Shown here piece after piece: positions 5,869 through 14,548 of a stretch of DNA of 39,350 bases. Where the stretch lies: positions 1 to 39,350 of the forward strand of contig NZ_KB907287.1 of the NCBI RefSeq assembly GCF_000381905.1, written 5' to 3'. The DNA is from Paenibacillus fonticola DSM 21315 (lineage in GTDB: Bacteria; Bacillota; Bacilli; Paenibacillales; Paenibacillaceae). The notes under the pieces are model-generated. The model was given only the letters and a program-made list of their open reading frames with translations, had not been told where the DNA came from and ran no database searches. How positions within the stretch are numbered: position 1 is the first letter of the stretch; every line of letters begins with the position of its first letter. The position numbers and the translations under genes are program-made.

Positions 5869-6438
5869 ATGGAGGAAATCCATCTTATTCTTGCGAGAAA
5901 TTTAAAGGCCATTCGAGAAAAGGAAAAGTTAAGCTTGGAGAAGGTTTCTCAGCTAAGCGGCGTAAGCAAGACGATGATCGGACAAATTGAGCGAGGTGAA
6001 TCAAGCCCGACCCTTACGACCATTTGGAAAATTGCGAATGGACTGAAGGTTTCTTTTACTGCGCTCGTCCAACAGTCCCAGCCGGAGACGGAAGTCGTTA
6101 TACGAAATGAACTACAAGCATTGACAGAGGATAATGGGAAGTTTAAAGTGTATCCCTGCTTTCCTTTTCAGGAGGAACGGCGCTTTGAGCTTTACCAGGT
6201 GGATATTGAGCCTGGGGGGATGCTGCAGGCGGAGGCCCACAGAGAGGGAACGGAGGAATACATCATGGTTTATGATGGCGAGCTTATCCTCCGCGTTAAT
6301 GAAGATGAGTATAAATTGCAGCAGGGTGATTCCATTCGGTTCAGGGCGGACAGGCCGCATGCTTACGTTAATGCTGGGGAAATGTTAGTCCGGCTAAGCA
6401 TGACGATTTATTATGTACTGCCGGCTCATGAGCTTTAA
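5869..6438 (+). CDS. XRE-cupin transcriptional regulator
   Basis: A 189-residue protein with an N-terminal XRE HTH (residues about 8-62, LARNLKAIREKEKLSLEKVS, then GVSKTMIGQIERGESSPTL) and a C-terminal cupin barrel (residues about 115-185, with AHREGTEEYIMVYDGEL and GDSIRFRADRPHAY). Such regulators sense small metabolites through the cupin. ATG 5869 is the start because AAGGAGG lies just upstream; an upstream in-frame TTG at 5836 has no site. It is divergent from the LysE-type exporter and probably autoregulated through the GGACGTTATA boxes. The pair resembles amino-acid export switches; the effector is unknown. Confidence 0.9.
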   Translation: MEEIHLILARNLKAIREKEKLSLEKVSQLSGVSKTMIGQIERGESSPTLTTIWKIANGLKVSFTALVQQSQPETEVVIRNELQALTEDNGKFKVYPCFPFQEERRFELYQVDIEPGGMLQAEAHREGTEEYIMVYDGELILRVNEDEYKLQQGDSIRFRADRPHAYVNAGEMLVRLSMTIYYVLPAHEL

Positions 6439-6462
6439 GTTAGCCCACCACACGACCAATAA

Positions 6463-6511
6463 AAATCCCCGGTTCAGCTTACCGCCTTAACGCGGGTTGA
6501 ACCGGGGATTT
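6463..6511. terminator. Bidirectional terminator
   Basis: Perfect 14-bp inverted repeat AAATCCCCGGTTCA (6463-6476) / TGAACCGGGGATTT (6498-6511). It lies between the convergent XRE-cupin gene and the uxa operon. Confidence 0.85.
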
Positions 6512-6573
6512 AACGTGCCGAGAGCCGTTCCCGGCGTGCTTGCGATCATGCAGCCTCAAGTACACTACTTACA

Positions 6574-7416
6574 CTACACTTCGTCATACAACCGCTTCAG
6601 AAACTCGACACTCTCCGCCAAATGTGGTTCAGTTGTACTCTCCATGAGGCCCTGAATATGAGGCCGTTCGTATTTCATATAGCGGAGAATCGGCTCGAAC
6701 TTGAGCAGGCCCTGGCCGATAGGGACCATTTCAATACGTCCGTCCTGCACGACGAAATCCTTTAGGTGAATGACCGCGATCCGGTTGCCTAGCAGTTCCA
6801 ATGCCTCGGCGACAACTTCATCCTGCCGCATATAATTGTCCGGCGACATCAGGTTCGCGCAGTCGAGAATGATTTGCAGATTGTTCGACGGGATCGCGTC
6901 CAGCAGCCTCCGGGCTAAGGGCGCGGAGTGGAGGGGATGATTCAACCCCGCTTCGATTCCTACCGTGACGCCAAAGCGTTCAGCTTCGGCAACCATCTCC
7001 CGCACCGCAGCGATGACCCGCTGGAAGGCTTCCTCGGTGAAGTTATCGGTGGTGTAGCCTTTGCCGACACTCCCCGTCTCCGTGCCTACAAGGCAGGCGC
7101 CAAAATCTCTGGCCAAGCGGAGATTGGTCTTGAAATCGGCCAGCGCTTGAGCCTCCTCCTCAGGGTTGGGAGCAACGATATTGACATAGCAGCCGAGCAC
7201 GGCAATTTGAATGCCCGCCCGCCGGAAGGCGTTGCCGTAGTAAGCCGCCGTGCCCGGACTCAAAGCGGAAAAGCTGGGAGCGCTTTCCGGAAAAGACTTC
7301 TTAATCGCAAATTGAATATGCGAGAACTCGTATTGCTGCAGCTTCTGAATAAGATCCGTCAATGGAATTTGTCCGAAATCATGGGCGCGAACGCCAAGAT
7401 GAAGTGGAACCGTCAT
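6574..7416 (-). CDS. Sugar phosphate isomerase/epimerase-like TIM-barrel protein
   Basis: A 280-residue protein of the xylose-isomerase-like/AP-endonuclease-2 fold. Probable divalent-metal ligands appear in order: VGIEAGLNH (Glu), IILDCANL (Asp), VIHLKDFV (His/Asp) and GLMESTTEP (Glu). Members interconvert ketoses and aldoses or epimerise sugars and sugar acids. It is the last gene of the minus-strand operon with uxaB, uxaA, uxaC and two esterases; its start overlaps the stop of the esterase gene by four bases (ATGA), implying coupled translation. The substrate is unknown; a pectin-derived keto sugar or uronate is the contextual guess. Cytoplasmic, with no signal peptide. Confidence 0.82.
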   Translation of the reverse strand: MTVPLHLGVRAHDFGQIPLTDLIQKLQQYEFSHIQFAIKKSFPESAPSFSALSPGTAAYYGNAFRRAGIQIAVLGCYVNIVAPNPEEEAQALADFKTNLRLARDFGACLVGTETGSVGKGYTTDNFTEEAFQRVIAAVREMVAEAERFGVTVGIEAGLNHPLHSAPLARRLLDAIPSNNLQIILDCANLMSPDNYMRQDEVVAEALELLGNRIAVIHLKDFVVQDGRIEMVPIGQGLLKFEPILRYMKYERPHIQGLMESTTEPHLAESVEFLKRLYDEV

Positions 7417-8111
7417 GTGATCTCTCCTTTTAAATGCTGCTTTAGAGCAGATAGTTCTGTCGATTGCTGGATAGCTTCGGCCACGAGCCTGGCGATTTGC
7501 TGGGCGCCTGCGTCCGAGAAGTGCGTATCGTCGGCAATGCCGGCGGGGTAGTTCGGATGAGCCTGCTCCGGCAAGTGCATTAAGAGCCGCTTCGATCCTT
7601 CAACGCCGAACGCCTTGTAAAGTTGCTGTGAAGCTGTAAAAATATCGAGCAGCGGCGTGCCGGTCTCCGACGCGACTTCCCGCATAGCGGAGGGATACTC
7701 GCCTACCGCGAAGGGATCGAGCTCCCCATCCTCCAAGTAGCGGCGGCGGCTGACTGAGGTCAGCAGCACTGGTGTTCCGCCGCGCTCGCGGGCCGAGTCG
7801 ATAAACCGCTTCAAATTGAGGCGATACGCCCCATTCGGATCAGTATAGCGGCTTGGATCTTCCGTTTTCTCGTCATTATGACCAAACTGAATGAACAAAT
7901 AGTCGCCCGCCCGAAAGTCCTGCTCAATCGCAGCTAGCCGCCCTTCAGCCAGAAACGATTTCGTGCTGCGCCCGTTAATCGCGCGATTGTCTACACGCAC
8001 GGAAGACTGGAAGTAATCTTGAATGTATTCGCCCCAGCCTGTCATCGGCTTCTCGGCCGCTCCTTTCAGAGCGGCTGTGGAATCGCCGGCAATAAACAAT
8101 GTATGGTTCAT
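7413..8111 (-). CDS. SGNH hydrolase, rhamnogalacturonan acetylesterase type (CE12-like)
   Basis: A 232-residue esterase with the SGNH blocks: FIAGDSTAA (nucleophile Ser), block III FGHNDEKTED (Asn), and the late DDTHFSDAGAQ (Asp and His). The GDST start and the D-T-H-F-S-D-A-G ending are typical of the rhamnogalacturonan acetylesterases RhgT/YesT, which remove acetyl groups from the RG-I backbone. ATG 8111 with GAAGGA upstream is the start; a further upstream ATG would intrude into the previous gene. Start and stop overlaps (ATGA on both sides) couple it to its neighbours. No signal peptide, so it acts on imported oligosaccharides. Confidence 0.88.
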   Translation of the reverse strand: MNHTLFIAGDSTAALKGAAEKPMTGWGEYIQDYFQSSVRVDNRAINGRSTKSFLAEGRLAAIEQDFRAGDYLFIQFGHNDEKTEDPSRYTDPNGAYRLNLKRFIDSARERGGTPVLLTSVSRRRYLEDGELDPFAVGEYPSAMREVASETGTPLLDIFTASQQLYKAFGVEGSKRLLMHLPEQAHPNYPAGIADDTHFSDAGAQQIARLVAEAIQQSTELSALKQHLKGEIT

Positions 8112-8896
8112 GCATATTCCTTCTTTACATAATGATATCGGTCCAGCCAATTTTCGGCAAGACCAAGCCATTGCCGCACGTGGGCATGATCGTCTGCGAG
8201 CCCAAGACCGTGGCGCCCTTCCTCAAATATGTGCAGCTCAAACGGAATTTTATGACGGGACAGAGCCCCTGCAAATAGCAGGCTGTTTTCGACGGGCACG
8301 ACGCTGTCGTTGGCCGTCATCCAGATGAAAGTAGGAGGGGTCTCGGCGGTAACGCGCTGATCGGATGACCAGGCATCCAACAATTCCCGTTCAGGGTTGG
8401 CTCCTAGGAAATGATCCCGGCTTCCTTGATGGACATACGGTTCATGCAGCGAGATTACAGGATAGCAGAGCAGCAGCAGATTCGGCTTCACCGTTCCTGT
8501 AGTCGCAGCGATGGAAGCCAAATGACCTCCCGCAGAGGAACCGATCATCCCGACCTGGCCTGGGATAACATTCCAATCCTTCGGCGCCTCCCGCACCCAT
8601 TTGAGGGCATCCTCCACATCCTTGATCAGGTCGGCGAACTCGAAATCGCCGACCTGATAGTGCAGCACGCCAGCGTGGATGCCCAGGTCATTCAGCCAGC
8701 GGGCGATGGGCTCGCCTTCATGCTGAGCGAGATGGCTGTAACCGCCGCCGGGCAGCACAAGTACAAAGGGACGAGCCGCAGCAGTGTCATGTTTTTCGCT
8801 GTCCTGTACAGGATAGAGAAAGAGGAGGGAGGTTTCCGGCGGAAACTTCCCTTCCTCTTTGCTCAGCCGCTCGTTGTTGGCACAAACTAGTAGCAT
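8108..8896 (-). CDS. Alpha/beta-hydrolase esterase (acetyl xylan/feruloyl esterase-like)
   Basis: A 262-residue esterase. PFVLVLPGGGYSHLAQHEGE carries an oxyanion-hole GGGY motif, the nucleophile elbow is GSSAGGH, the acid Asp lies in TANDSVVPVEN, and the catalytic His is in EGRHGLGLA. This pattern fits the BD-FAE/acetyl xylan esterase group that deacylates plant polysaccharide fragments. AAGGAG lies before ATG 8896, 14 bases after the uxaC stop. It lacks a signal peptide. It sits between uxaC and the RG acetylesterase, so the cluster holds two cytoplasmic deacetylases, probably for differently placed acetyl groups on pectin oligomers. Confidence 0.85.
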   Translation of the reverse strand: MLLVCANNERLSKEEGKFPPETSLLFLYPVQDSEKHDTAAARPFVLVLPGGGYSHLAQHEGEPIARWLNDLGIHAGVLHYQVGDFEFADLIKDVEDALKWVREAPKDWNVIPGQVGMIGSSAGGHLASIAATTGTVKPNLLLLCYPVISLHEPYVHQGSRDHFLGANPERELLDAWSSDQRVTAETPPTFIWMTANDSVVPVENSLLFAGALSRHKIPFELHIFEEGRHGLGLADDHAHVRQWLGLAENWLDRYHYVKKEYA

Positions 8897-8910
8897 GAGC
8901 GTCGTCTCCT

Positions 8911-10311
8911 TTACTTGGCAGTGCTGAAGCCAAAATAGTTAGCTGCGTTGTTATAGGAAATGTCCTCGACCAGCTTTCCGAGCAGCGCAACGTCATTCGG
9001 CGCTTCGCCGCGCTCCACCCATTCGCCGATCAACTCGCACAATACGCGGCGGAAATACTCGTGGCGAGTGTAGGACAAGAAGCTGCGAGAGTCCGTTAAC
9101 ATTCCGACGAAGTTGGCCAGCACACTATGGTCGGCAAACATGGTGAGCTGATGGCGCATTCCGCTGCGCGTATCGTTGTACCACCAGCCGGATCCGAGCT
9201 GCAGCTTGCCTGCCGTTTCTTTCTGGTAACAGCCCATCAGTGTCAGCAGAACAGGATAGTCGTTCTGATTCAAGGAATACAAAATTGTCTTCGGCAATCC
9301 TTGACTGCTTTCGGCACGGTCCAGCAGCTGTGACAGCGACTCGGTCAGCGGCAGATCGTTTAATGCGTCGTAGCCTGTGTCAGGGCCTAATTTGTTGAAC
9401 ATCGCCGTATTGTTGTTTCTGTAGGCGTGGATATGCAGCTGCATCGTCCAGTCCTTTTCGCGATACATGCCGATGAGCGCGGACAGCAGCTCAGTACGGT
9501 AAATCGTAACTTCTTCCTTGGACAGGTCATCCCCGGCCAATCTCTTGGCAAAAATCCGCTCAACCGTACCTTCATCGCCAGCCTGGTAACGGAGAACATC
9601 GAGCGCATGGTCCGATAGGCGGCAGCCGTGTTCATGGAAAAACTGTACACGGTTGTTCAGCGCCTCGATCAGCCCGGCATATGAAGCGACCGTTACTCCG
9701 CTAGCCTGCTCCAGCCATCCGATCCAGTCTTTAAAGCCTGGCGCATCGATGTTGAGCGCCTTATCCGGCCGGAAGGTCGGGAACACTTGAAAATCCTGCT
9801 CTTCTTTGCTTAATGCCTGATGATACTCCAGGGAGTCGATAGGATCATCCGTCGTACAGATGATTTTCACTTTGGAGTTCTTAATCAGGCTGCGGCGCCG
9901 GAAGTCCGGAGAAGCGAGCTTCGCATTGGCTTGTTCCCAAATCCGCGGCGCGGATTGTTCATTTAAGAGCTCGTCGATGCCAAAGAAACGGCGCAGCTCC
10001 AAATGAGTCCAGCTGAACAACGGGTTGCCGATCGTTTTCGGTACCGTCCGGGCCCATGCTAGGAATTTATCATAGTCGGAAGCGTCTCCGGTAATATGGG
10101 ACTCGGGTACGCCGTTGGCGCGCATCAGGCGCCATTTGTAGTGATCCCCGTAGAGCCAGGCTTCGGTAATGTTCTTGAAGTTTTTGTCTTCGTAAATTTC
10201 CTTCGGGTCAAGATGGCAATGATAATCAATAATAGGCATGTTGTCGGCGTAGTCATGGAACAGGGACTCGGCCATGTCGGTCGTTAATAAGAAGTTATCG
10301 TTTAGAAACAT
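8911..10311 (-). CDS. uxaC: Glucuronate/galacturonate isomerase UxaC
   Basis: A 466-residue uronate isomerase of the amidohydrolase superfamily. It converts D-galacturonate to D-tagaturonate and D-glucuronate to D-fructuronate in the cytoplasm. The N-terminal MPIIDYHCHLDPKEIYEDK carries the HxH metal motif, and the WRLMRANGV, KIICTTDDPIDSL and MLTDSRSFLSYTRHEYFRR blocks are characteristic. ATG 10311 is preceded by AAGGAG; the in-frame upstream extension overlaps uxaA and is not needed. Length matches the family (about 465-470). It works with UxaB and UxaA encoded just upstream in the same operon to send galacturonate to 2-keto-3-deoxygluconate. Confidence 0.97.
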   Translation of the reverse strand: MFLNDNFLLTTDMAESLFHDYADNMPIIDYHCHLDPKEIYEDKNFKNITEAWLYGDHYKWRLMRANGVPESHITGDASDYDKFLAWARTVPKTIGNPLFSWTHLELRRFFGIDELLNEQSAPRIWEQANAKLASPDFRRRSLIKNSKVKIICTTDDPIDSLEYHQALSKEEQDFQVFPTFRPDKALNIDAPGFKDWIGWLEQASGVTVASYAGLIEALNNRVQFFHEHGCRLSDHALDVLRYQAGDEGTVERIFAKRLAGDDLSKEEVTIYRTELLSALIGMYREKDWTMQLHIHAYRNNNTAMFNKLGPDTGYDALNDLPLTESLSQLLDRAESSQGLPKTILYSLNQNDYPVLLTLMGCYQKETAGKLQLGSGWWYNDTRSGMRHQLTMFADHSVLANFVGMLTDSRSFLSYTRHEYFRRVLCELIGEWVERGEAPNDVALLGKLVEDISYNNAANYFGFSTAK

Positions 10312-10339
10312 TCCTTCAGGCTCCTTTACAGTGGTTCGT

Positions 10340-11827
10340 TTATAATGTAACCCCAGTTTTGAAAATCGCCAGCTCACGCACTTCGTTCTGCTCGTTGCGG
10401 GTTGGCTGGCCGCTGGCTACGTCAATCAGGTAATCGATGAATTCTTCGAGAACCTGTTCCATCGGCGTATCGAGCAGCGAGCCGGCATTGAAGTCCATCC
10501 AATGCTTCTTGTTATTATAAATGTCATTGTTGGTGGCGATCTTTACCGTTGGCACGAAGCTGCCAAATGGTGTTCCCCGGCCGGTCGTAAACAGAACGAG
10601 CTGGCAATCGGATGCGGCGAGCGCAGAGGAGGCGACAAGGTCGTTCCCCGGTGCCTGCAGGAGGCTAAGCCCTTTCTTGCGCAGCTTCTCGCCATATTGC
10701 AATACATCGACGACTGCAGCGGTTCCGGCCTTTTGCGTACAGCCAAGCGACTTGTCCTCCAACGTGCTGATACCGCCGGCTTTGTTGCCCGGGGAAGGAT
10801 TCTCATAGACCGATTCCCCGTGGGACAGGAAGTACTGCTTGAAGTCGTTGATCAAATGTACGATGTCCTCGAAGACCTCCTTGTTCTCCGCACGGCCCAT
10901 CAGCATTTTCTCCGCGCCGAACATTTCGGGCACTTCCGTTAGCACTGACGTTCCGCCCTGAGAGATCAGGAAGTCCGAGAAGGCGCCCAGCAGCGGATTC
11001 GCCGTAATACCCGAGAAGCCATCCGATCCTCCACATTTCAGGCCGACGTTAAGTTCAGAGAGTGGTACAGGCTCACGGTGGTCATTTTGCGCTGCAACAT
11101 AAAGCTCCTCCAGGAGCTGCAAGCCGGCTTCGACCTCATTTCCGACCTCTTGGGCAACGAGGAACTTGACGCGCTCTTCGTCATAATCGCCCAATATGCT
11201 GCGGAATTCAGACACGATGTTGTTCTCGCAGCCTAGGCCAAAGACGAGCACGCCACCGGCATTTGGATGATAGACTGCATCCGCCAGAATGCTGCGCGTC
11301 ATCCGGTGATCGTCTCCAAGTTGGGAGCAGCCGTAAGGATGCTTCAGCACGGTAATATTGTCAAAGGTACCGAGATCCGGGTGGATCGCCTTGAACTCTT
11401 TAATCATTAGCTCGGCAACCCCGTTGACACAGCCTACCGTCGGAACGATGAACAGGTCGTTGCGAATACCGACTTTGCCGTTCTTGCGGCGATAGCCCTG
11501 GAAGGTCAAGTCACGTTTTGGGTACGTCACTGGGTGGAGGTCAGGAACATATTCATATTCCTCTTCGCCCGCCAGGTTCGTCGCCAAATTATGCGTATGC
11601 ACCCAGCCGCCGCGCTGAATCGCAGAAATGGCATGCCCGATCGGGTAGCCGTATTTGATCACTACATCGTTAGGCTCGAAGCTGGTTAAGGCGATTTTAT
11701 GACCTTGCGGAATATCCTCAAGCGCCTTGAGCACCTGATTGTCGAAATTCAGCTCTTCCCCTGCGCTGATCGGCTTTAAGGCAACAGCAACGGTATCGCG
11801 GGGATTCATTTTCGTTAGTCTTTTCAT
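10340..11827 (-). CDS. uxaA: Altronate dehydratase UxaA
   Basis: A 495-residue enzyme that dehydrates D-altronate to 2-keto-3-deoxy-D-gluconate. The N-terminal 90 residues form the SAF domain (DTVAVALKPISAGEEL, later GYPIGHAISAI). The large domain shows conserved iron-site-type cysteine motifs such as HPYGCSQLGDD, GLGCENN, LKCGGSDGFSG and SLGCTQKAG. Of three closely spaced ATGs (11836, 11833, 11827), 11827 is favoured because AGGAGAG abuts the first. The stop of uxaB at 11842 lies only a few bases upstream, so expression is operonic. KdgK and KdgA, needed for the next steps, are not in the window. Confidence 0.96.
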   Translation of the reverse strand: MKRLTKMNPRDTVAVALKPISAGEELNFDNQVLKALEDIPQGHKIALTSFEPNDVVIKYGYPIGHAISAIQRGGWVHTHNLATNLAGEEEYEYVPDLHPVTYPKRDLTFQGYRRKNGKVGIRNDLFIVPTVGCVNGVAELMIKEFKAIHPDLGTFDNITVLKHPYGCSQLGDDHRMTRSILADAVYHPNAGGVLVFGLGCENNIVSEFRSILGDYDEERVKFLVAQEVGNEVEAGLQLLEELYVAAQNDHREPVPLSELNVGLKCGGSDGFSGITANPLLGAFSDFLISQGGTSVLTEVPEMFGAEKMLMGRAENKEVFEDIVHLINDFKQYFLSHGESVYENPSPGNKAGGISTLEDKSLGCTQKAGTAAVVDVLQYGEKLRKKGLSLLQAPGNDLVASSALAASDCQLVLFTTGRGTPFGSFVPTVKIATNNDIYNNKKHWMDFNAGSLLDTPMEQVLEEFIDYLIDVASGQPTRNEQNEVRELAIFKTGVTL

Positions 11828-11841
11828 CCTCATCATCTCTC

Positions 11842-13254
11842 CTAAATCAATTGTTGTAGTGCAGCGCGGCTGCCCGAAGCGTCCAGCTGCTGAATATAAC
11901 CTTCAAGGGCATTAACGAGGTTCGGTACTTGGGTCAAGTCTTCGCCCCACAAGCTCTCATCTTTCAAAATCGCCGCCGCAAATGTCTCCGGTTTGCTCCA
12001 GGCTTCATCAAAGACGGCAATAACCTCAGCGCCGTCCTGACGCTCGACCTTGTCGCCCCGATAGCTAAACAGTAAAGCAGCAAAGGCGAGAGTAGTGAGC
12101 TTTGGAAGCTCTCCTTTTTCCTGCTGATATCGAAGCAGCACAGGCAATAGTCTCGTTTTGAACTTGGAAATGCTGTTTAAAGAAATCGACGTTAACTCAT
12201 GACGGATAAATGGATTTTTGAAGCGTTCCTGTACAGCTTCCGCATAAGATTGCAGCTCTTCCTTCGGCAAATCGAGCATCGGGATTAATTCGTTCTCAAT
12301 TAATTGCTTCACAAATACGGAGAAGGTTTCGTCGTTCATGACATCCTCGACCGTTTCCAGGCCGGCCAGAAGGGCGAGCGGCACCATTGCTGTATGCGGA
12401 CCGTTCAGCAGGTGAACTTTACGCTCACGGTATGGCGTCATATCGTCCGTCACCACGACGTTTAATCCGGCTTTAGCCAGCGGCAGGCGCTCTGTCAAAG
12501 ATGCGGGACCTTCGATGACCCAGAACAGGAAAGGCTCTGCGGTAACCATCAAGTTGTCCTGATAGCCCAATTGTTCCGCCAGTTCCTGCGCTTTGTCGCG
12601 CGGATAGCCGGGAACGATGCGGTCGACCAGGCTGCAGCAAAACGTGTTTTCTTGCTCCAGCCATTGCAGGAAGGCATCTCCAAGCTGCCAGTCATTTGCG
12701 TATTGCAGTACGATTTCCTTCAGCTTCTCGCCATTGCGGTCGATCAGCTCGCAAGGAATAATGGTGAAGCCCTTTTTGCCTAATTGAAAACGTTTGTAAA
12801 GCAGGGCCGTTAATTTCCCGGGAAAACTTTTTGGCGGAACGTCTGCTAGGCGGTCTTCCGCACGATAGGCGATACCCGCCTCGGTCGTGTTCGAAGTTAT
12901 AAACTCTAGTTCATCGTTATCCGCCAGGGCCAGGTAAGCATCATAATCGGTATAAGGATTAATGACTCGGCTAACGCTTGTAATAATTTCGTCATCATTT
13001 ACTGTCTGCTGGTTCATAATGCCGTTTAACAGGACGGTATATAGGTAATCCTGCTTTGCCAGCATCTCGCCGAGGCCTTGCTCGATCGGCTGCACTAGCA
13101 CGGCGCTGCCTTGAAACAGCCCTTGCTTGTTCATTTGCTGCAGCTGCCAGTCCACGAAGGCTCTCATGAAATTGCCTTCACCAAATTGGATCATTCGTTC
13201 AGGATAGACAGGCAATTCTGGATGGGTTGCACGGGAAAGTTGTTGTTGTGTCAT
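11842..13254 (-). CDS. uxaB: Tagaturonate reductase UxaB
   Basis: A 470-residue NADH-dependent reductase of the long-chain mannitol dehydrogenase family. It reduces D-tagaturonate to D-altronate. An N-terminal nucleotide-binding fold carries RMIQFGEGNFMRAFVDWQL. The catalytic region has the conserved VHLLNGPHTAMVPLALLAG block with the K-x-x-x-N-x-x-H type pattern. It is the first gene of the uxa operon; an AAGGAG lies about 13 bases before the ATG, a little far. A LacI-type operator candidate (13292-13305) sits 38 bases upstream of the start. A CcpA-like cre motif lies inside the gene at 12784-12799. It is also the entry point for tagaturonate from the proposed L-galactonate route. Confidence 0.95.
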   Translation of the reverse strand: MTQQQLSRATHPELPVYPERMIQFGEGNFMRAFVDWQLQQMNKQGLFQGSAVLVQPIEQGLGEMLAKQDYLYTVLLNGIMNQQTVNDDEIITSVSRVINPYTDYDAYLALADNDELEFITSNTTEAGIAYRAEDRLADVPPKSFPGKLTALLYKRFQLGKKGFTIIPCELIDRNGEKLKEIVLQYANDWQLGDAFLQWLEQENTFCCSLVDRIVPGYPRDKAQELAEQLGYQDNLMVTAEPFLFWVIEGPASLTERLPLAKAGLNVVVTDDMTPYRERKVHLLNGPHTAMVPLALLAGLETVEDVMNDETFSVFVKQLIENELIPMLDLPKEELQSYAEAVQERFKNPFIRHELTSISLNSISKFKTRLLPVLLRYQQEKGELPKLTTLAFAALLFSYRGDKVERQDGAEVIAVFDEAWSKPETFAAAILKDESLWGEDLTQVPNLVNALEGYIQQLDASGSRAALQQLI

Positions 13255-13291
13255 AAGTAATCATTGGCTCCTTTTTGTAGTCAACGTCAAA

Positions 13292-13305
13292 TGCACACGT
13301 TAACA
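13292..13305. promoter_or_regulatory. Candidate LacI-family operator upstream of uxaB
   Basis: TGCACACGTTAACA. A closely similar TGCACACGTGAAAA lies at 14463-14476, between the LacI gene and the YesS-like gene. Both sit in promoter regions next to the same LacI regulator. Confidence 0.55.
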
Positions 13306-13311
13306 ATTTTA

Positions 13312-13341
13312 TTTAAAAAAAGAGAATTCTCTTTTTTTAAA
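13312..13341. terminator. Perfect 30-bp palindrome, terminator-like or operator
   Basis: The 30 bases are their own reverse complement: an A7 tract, GAGAATTCTC, then a T7 tract, flanked by TTT and AAA. On the minus strand it lies 41 bases after the lacI stop, where it could end lacI transcription. The GC-poor stem makes a protein-binding role possible too. Confidence 0.5.
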
Positions 13342-13381
13342 GACAGGTGATCATTTGTGGCATCAGACATCGTACTGGCTC

Positions 13382-14383
13382 TTAACCTTCAATCTGGGCC
13401 ACCGTTTGACGCGTCATTAAGGCTGTCTTGACAAACAATTGCTCCGGCTTGCTTTCCGGCTGCTGCATCAGCTCGATCAGCTTCTGTGTGCCAAGCTCGC
13501 TAATATCGGCAATCGGTCTGCGGACTGTCGTCAAAGCGGGATTCGTGTACCGGGCAAATACGATATCATCGAATCCGATCAAAGAGAGCTGGGACGGAAT
13601 AGCTACCCCTTCTGCAAAGCAAGCATTCATCGCTCCGATGGCCATATCGTCATTGCTGCAAAATACGAGCGTTGGCGGTTCGGGTAAGGCCAGCAGCTGG
13701 GACATTGCCGTGTACCCGCTTTCAATGCTGTAGTCTCCGGCAATAAAATAATCCGAAGTGAGCGGCAGGCCATGCTCAAGCGCGCTGTCCAGAAATCCTT
13801 GCTTGCGTTCTGTCGATGATTTGAAGCCTTTCTTGCCTTCAATCATAGCGAGCTTGCGATGACCTTGGGAAATGGCATAATCGATCGCTTCCTTAACGCC
13901 TTCGCGGTCATTCGCGATGACATTCATAATACCCGGGTCCTCAAGCTGGCGATTCAATACGACCAGCGGGATGCCCATTCTCTTCACATGATAGATAAAA
14001 GCGTTGTCTTCATCGCTTTGGCTCATCATCAGAATACCGTCAAAACGCTGGGGGATAATGTTGTCCAGGTTATGGATACTGTCGATTCCATTGACGGACA
14101 AGTTGTAGTTTTCATCCAGCACATGATTAATGCCTTTGATGACCTCCACGAGAAAACTGGCTGATGTCCCTTGATCAATACTGGAGAAAAATAGGCCAAT
14201 CGTATAAGACTTCTTCATGACCAGGCTCTTGGCATTGTAATTGGGCACATAATTCAGTTCAGCAGCGATTTTCTCGATACGATCCCGGGTCTCCTTCTTG
14301 ATGAGCGGGTTGCCGTTAAGCGCCCGGGAGACGGTAGTATGGGAAACGCCGGCGACACGTGCGATATCTTTAATCGTTATCAT
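13382..14383 (-). CDS. LacI-family transcriptional regulator of the uxa region
   Basis: A 333-residue regulator. The N-terminal HTH and hinge are classic (ITIKDIARVAGVSHTTVSRA, then LNGNPLIKKETRDRI), followed by a periplasmic-binding-protein-like sensor domain ending with IGFDDIVFARYTNPALTTVR. AGAGAGG precedes ATG 14383. It lies directly upstream of uxaB on the same strand and divergent from the YesS-like gene. Candidate operators at 13292 and 14463 suggest that it controls both the uxa operon and its own region. By analogy with UxuR/KdgR-type LacI proteins of Bacillota the effector could be a uronate pathway intermediate, but this is inference. Confidence 0.93.
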   Translation of the reverse strand: MITIKDIARVAGVSHTTVSRALNGNPLIKKETRDRIEKIAAELNYVPNYNAKSLVMKKSYTIGLFFSSIDQGTSASFLVEVIKGINHVLDENYNLSVNGIDSIHNLDNIIPQRFDGILMMSQSDEDNAFIYHVKRMGIPLVVLNRQLEDPGIMNVIANDREGVKEAIDYAISQGHRKLAMIEGKKGFKSSTERKQGFLDSALEHGLPLTSDYFIAGDYSIESGYTAMSQLLALPEPPTLVFCSNDDMAIGAMNACFAEGVAIPSQLSLIGFDDIVFARYTNPALTTVRRPIADISELGTQKLIELMQQPESKPEQLFVKTALMTRQTVAQIEG

Positions 14384-14462
14384 AGAACCTCTCTACCCGA
14401 ATAGAATTGTTATCGATTTCATTTTAAATCGAATTCCCGCTAAAATCAAGCATTTAATTATT

Positions 14463-14512
14463 TGCACACGTGAAAAATATCATTGGATTTCCCCGCTTGA
14501 AAGCGCTATACT
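14463..14512 (+). promoter_or_regulatory. Promoter of YesS-like gene with LacI-type operator
   Basis: TGCACACGTGAAAA (14463-14476) lies directly upstream of -35 TTGGAT (14483-14488) and -10 TATACT (14507-14512), with an 18-base spacer. TTGAAAGCGCTATA around 14498 is partly cre-like. Confidence 0.5.
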
Positions 14513-14548
14513 ACAAGGTGATGATACAGCATACAAAGGAGTATTGCA

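Noticed and set aside
6928..7551. 207-codon plus-strand frame
   Set aside because: It lies antisense to the TIM-barrel isomerase and RG acetylesterase genes, has no ribosome site and matches no domain.
8911..10377. Longer uxaC start at 10377
   Set aside because: The extra 22 residues overlap the uxaA 3' end and have no family support; AAGGAG before 10311 marks the true start.
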